DNA of 6,494 bases, taken from the NCBI GenBank assembly GCA_025455345.1, contig JALOMS010000281.1, forward strand, positions 1 to 6,494. Reading direction: 5' to 3'. Numbering within the stretch: position 1 is the first letter of the stretch; each line of letters opens with the position of its first letter. This document shows positions 4,768 through 6,494 of the stretch, one piece after another. The stretch comes from Thermoflexibacter sp. (GTDB lineage: Bacteria > Bacteroidota > Bacteroidia > Cytophagales > Thermoflexibacteraceae). The notes below the pieces were generated by a model that was not told where the DNA came from, did not search any database, and saw only the letters and a program-made list of their open reading frames with translations. The position numbers and the translations under genes are program-made.

Positions 4768-6494
4768 TCCACCACTACCATCCCTGCCCCGTTATAAGAG
4801 TGATATTCAGCACTATACATAGCGTCCGCGCTTACGGGCCCCATCTTGAACGTACCTCGGCTTACTGCGCGACATACGTAATAGAAACTCTTGATTTCCG
4901 TAGGGGCAGCAGAAGCAAAGATATTCACGCGGTCATCGCGGAAGTCGAAGTGTTCGGCTACGGCGGCATTGGTAATCCAGCTTACGCCTACGCCTCCCAA
5001 GCGCGGGTTGTCTATCTCCAAGCCTGCGGGTAACATATCGGTAATCACTACGTTAGGCACAAAACCGCCTGTGCTTTGCAGGGTAATTTTCACCACCACT
5101 AACTCGTTTTGTTTGAAGTTTGTACTGCTAAACTTGTTGCCGTTGCGGTCGTAAAACTCCTTGCGAACTTTGAGGAAACTGTCCTCTTCTTTGTATGTGC
5201 CTGTGGTGTTTAGCCCTTCTAACTCCCAGAAATAGTAGAGATTACCACCTTGTACGTCTATTTTTACCTGCTTGCCTTCCACTTGCTTGCCGAGCGAAAT
5301 TGCTTTGTTGCTTGCCTTGCCTACTTCCTTGCCGTCAGCGTAAATCGTAGCAGTGGCGTTGCTTTCGTTTGCTTTCTTTGCCAATTTGCCCAAAGCCAAT
5401 AAACCAAAGGCACTTTCTTGGGTATTCAGGTAAGGTGCTTGCTTCATTTGTTGCGCCAAGTGCTTCGCCATGATACCAATTTGGTTGCTTTGTGCGTCCG
5501 TTTCTATGAGTGAGTTCAGCGCAATCGCCTCATCACGAATGTAAGAGTAGAAACTTCCCCCCAATGCCGTTACAGACCTTTCGCCTGTGAACGCTTGTGG
5601 GAGCAGTTTGCGGTACGCCGCCTGGTCGCCTGCGAGGTAGTAACTTGTCGCCAATAAATACTTGGAATCCAAGGACATGAGTTGCTGATTTGCCTTGTAA
5701 TAGTTCATGGTTGCTACGTCCTGCCTTCCTGCCAATGCCAATACGTACAAGGAATAGAAAGTTTCTTTGGGCGCAATGCGCGTTGCTTTCCTTGTGTTTC
5801 CATCGTCATAATATTCATAGATTTGTGTTTCTTTGCGCTTCACCTGTCCACCTAAGTAGCTATAAATCTGATTCAAAAATTTTGTATCTACCTCAAAACC
5901 AGCTTTTCGCGCCTCAATGAGAAAATGCGCGGCATAAGCCGTTCCCCACCAGCTTGCGTAGTCGCCGCCTTGCCAATAGGAGAGTGAGCCATCATAAAGT
6001 TGCATGGTTTGGAGTTTCCTAATTGCCTCTTGCACATTGAAATAGGCGTTTTGTTTTGCCATTGCATTGCCAGATTGGGCAGGGTAAACATCATCTATCA
6101 AATCGGCAAAATAGATTTGTGGGAAGGCAGTAGAAATGGTTTGTTCCACACAGCCGTAAGGATACATCACCAAGTAATTCAAGGACTTAGCAAACTCTAC
6201 CACAGGCGAGCGACTGACAATGAGCCTTCCTTTAACGGAATTTTGAATGTAATCTGCTTTCATGTCTATATTGGCAGATTTTCCAGCTTCTATCACGCCA
6301 GAGCCGCTTGTTTTGAGCAGTGAGGTACTTGGGCGCACGGTCATGTCTATTTTTTCTACAAATTTTTCACCCAAACCGCTTGCTTCCACATTGATAAGTG
6401 CCGTTCCTATCTCATTTTTTGCCTTTGCTTTAAAGAACAATTGGCGTTCATCTCCCGCAGGAATACTCACACTCTGCGAGTTATCTCCTGAAAG
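4764..6494 (-). CDS. Bacterial alpha-2-macroglobulin, C-terminal part (5' end outside the window)
   Basis: The frame is open from the window edge at 6494 to the TAG at 4766-4764, giving 576 residues of a protein that normally has well over 1500. The internal GTG at 6470 is not a plausible start because the frame continues upstream. The window holds the end of a macroglobulin domain, then LIVSRSPVVEFAKSLNYLVMYPYGCVEQTIS, where CVEQ (6152-6141) is the intact Cys-x-Glu-Gln thioester motif, and the helical thioester domain (roughly 6180-5350: YWQGGDYASWWGTAYAAHFLIEA). The C-terminal receptor-binding-like domain follows (about 5210-4767, with PNVVITDMLPAGLEIDNPRLG). Bacterial A2Ms are periplasmic, often lipid-anchored protease traps; the bait region and any lipobox would be upstream and cannot be judged. 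The family often sits next to pbpC, which is not downstream here. Base composition is less A/T-rich than in the genes to its left. Confidence 0.9.
   Translation of the reverse strand, partial: LSGDNSQSVSIPAGDERQLFFKAKAKNEIGTALINVEASGLGEKFVEKIDMTVRPSTSLLKTSGSGVIEAGKSANIDMKADYIQNSVKGRLIVSRSPVVEFAKSLNYLVMYPYGCVEQTISTAFPQIYFADLIDDVYPAQSGNAMAKQNAYFNVQEAIRKLQTMQLYDGSLSYWQGGDYASWWGTAYAAHFLIEARKAGFEVDTKFLNQIYSYLGGQVKRKETQIYEYYDDGNTRKATRIAPKETFYSLYVLALAGRQDVATMNYYKANQQLMSLDSKYLLATSYYLAGDQAAYRKLLPQAFTGERSVTALGGSFYSYIRDEAIALNSLIETDAQSNQIGIMAKHLAQQMKQAPYLNTQESAFGLLALGKLAKKANESNATATIYADGKEVGKASNKAISLGKQVEGKQVKIDVQGGNLYYFWELEGLNTTGTYKEEDSFLKVRKEFYDRNGNKFSSTNFKQNELVVVKITLQSTGGFVPNVVITDMLPAGLEIDNPRLGGVGVSWITNAAVAEHFDFRDDRVNIFASAAPTEIKSFYYVCRAVSRGTFKMGPVSADAMYSAEYHSYNGAGMVVVE

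Noticed and set aside
4761..5154. Plus-strand open frames opposite the alpha-2-macroglobulin gene
   Set aside because: They are antisense to a clear protein family with continuous motif matches, and show no recognisable protein pattern.

Overview
The window looks like a piece of a Bacteroidota chromosome, perhaps from the Cytophagales. The reasons are the DUF6155 family gene, A/T-rich genes with no clear Shine-Dalgarno sequences, a large alpha-2-macroglobulin of the type seen in that phylum, and a secreted protein with MORN_2-type repeats. This assignment is inferred from gene content only. Every gene lies on the minus strand, so transcription runs from high to low coordinates.

Layout in order of transcription: (i) 6494-4764, the 3' part of an alpha-2-macroglobulin gene with an intact CVEQ thioester motif; its 5' part is outside the window. 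(ii) 4767-3888, a RAYT unit: a single-domain IS200-like HUH transposase (4583-3960) flanked by seven copies of one short palindromic REP family, five upstream and two downstream. (iii) 3796-2819, a secreted protein joining a TIMP/NTR-like Cys-X-Cys domain to about six MORN_2-type repeats, followed by a perfect 9-bp hairpin. (iv) 2601-589, a compact two-gene rloA-rloB module (AAA ATPase plus RloB, the gene pair of AbiL-type phage-defence systems). (v) 565-41, a DUF6155 gene 23 bp behind rloB, probably in the same transcript, followed by a hairpin at the window edge.

Two structures stand out. First, the rloA-rloB pair lies between two 34-bp direct repeats (534-567 and 2707-2740, 32/34 identical). 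The left copy is the start of the complete DUF6155 gene. The right copy encodes the same start, MPTKLTKAQFEK, and then a stop codon. The defence pair therefore seems to sit at, or to have been inserted into, the 5' end of a DUF6155 gene, leaving a fossil start codon behind. Second, the seven REP copies share a hairpin in which stem positions covary while one T.G wobble (sixth pair from the loop) is kept in every copy, and three copies carry the GTAG tetranucleotide expected of RAYT targets. One GTAG supplies the stop codon of the alpha-2-macroglobulin gene.

The left two thirds are visibly more A/T-rich than the alpha-2-macroglobulin gene, consistent with an accessory stretch next to a core gene. 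No gene-free stretch exceeds 300 bases: the gaps at 2602-2818, 3797-3959 and 4584-4763 hold the fossil repeat and hairpin, two REPs, and five REPs respectively. No tRNA, rRNA or CRISPR array was seen.
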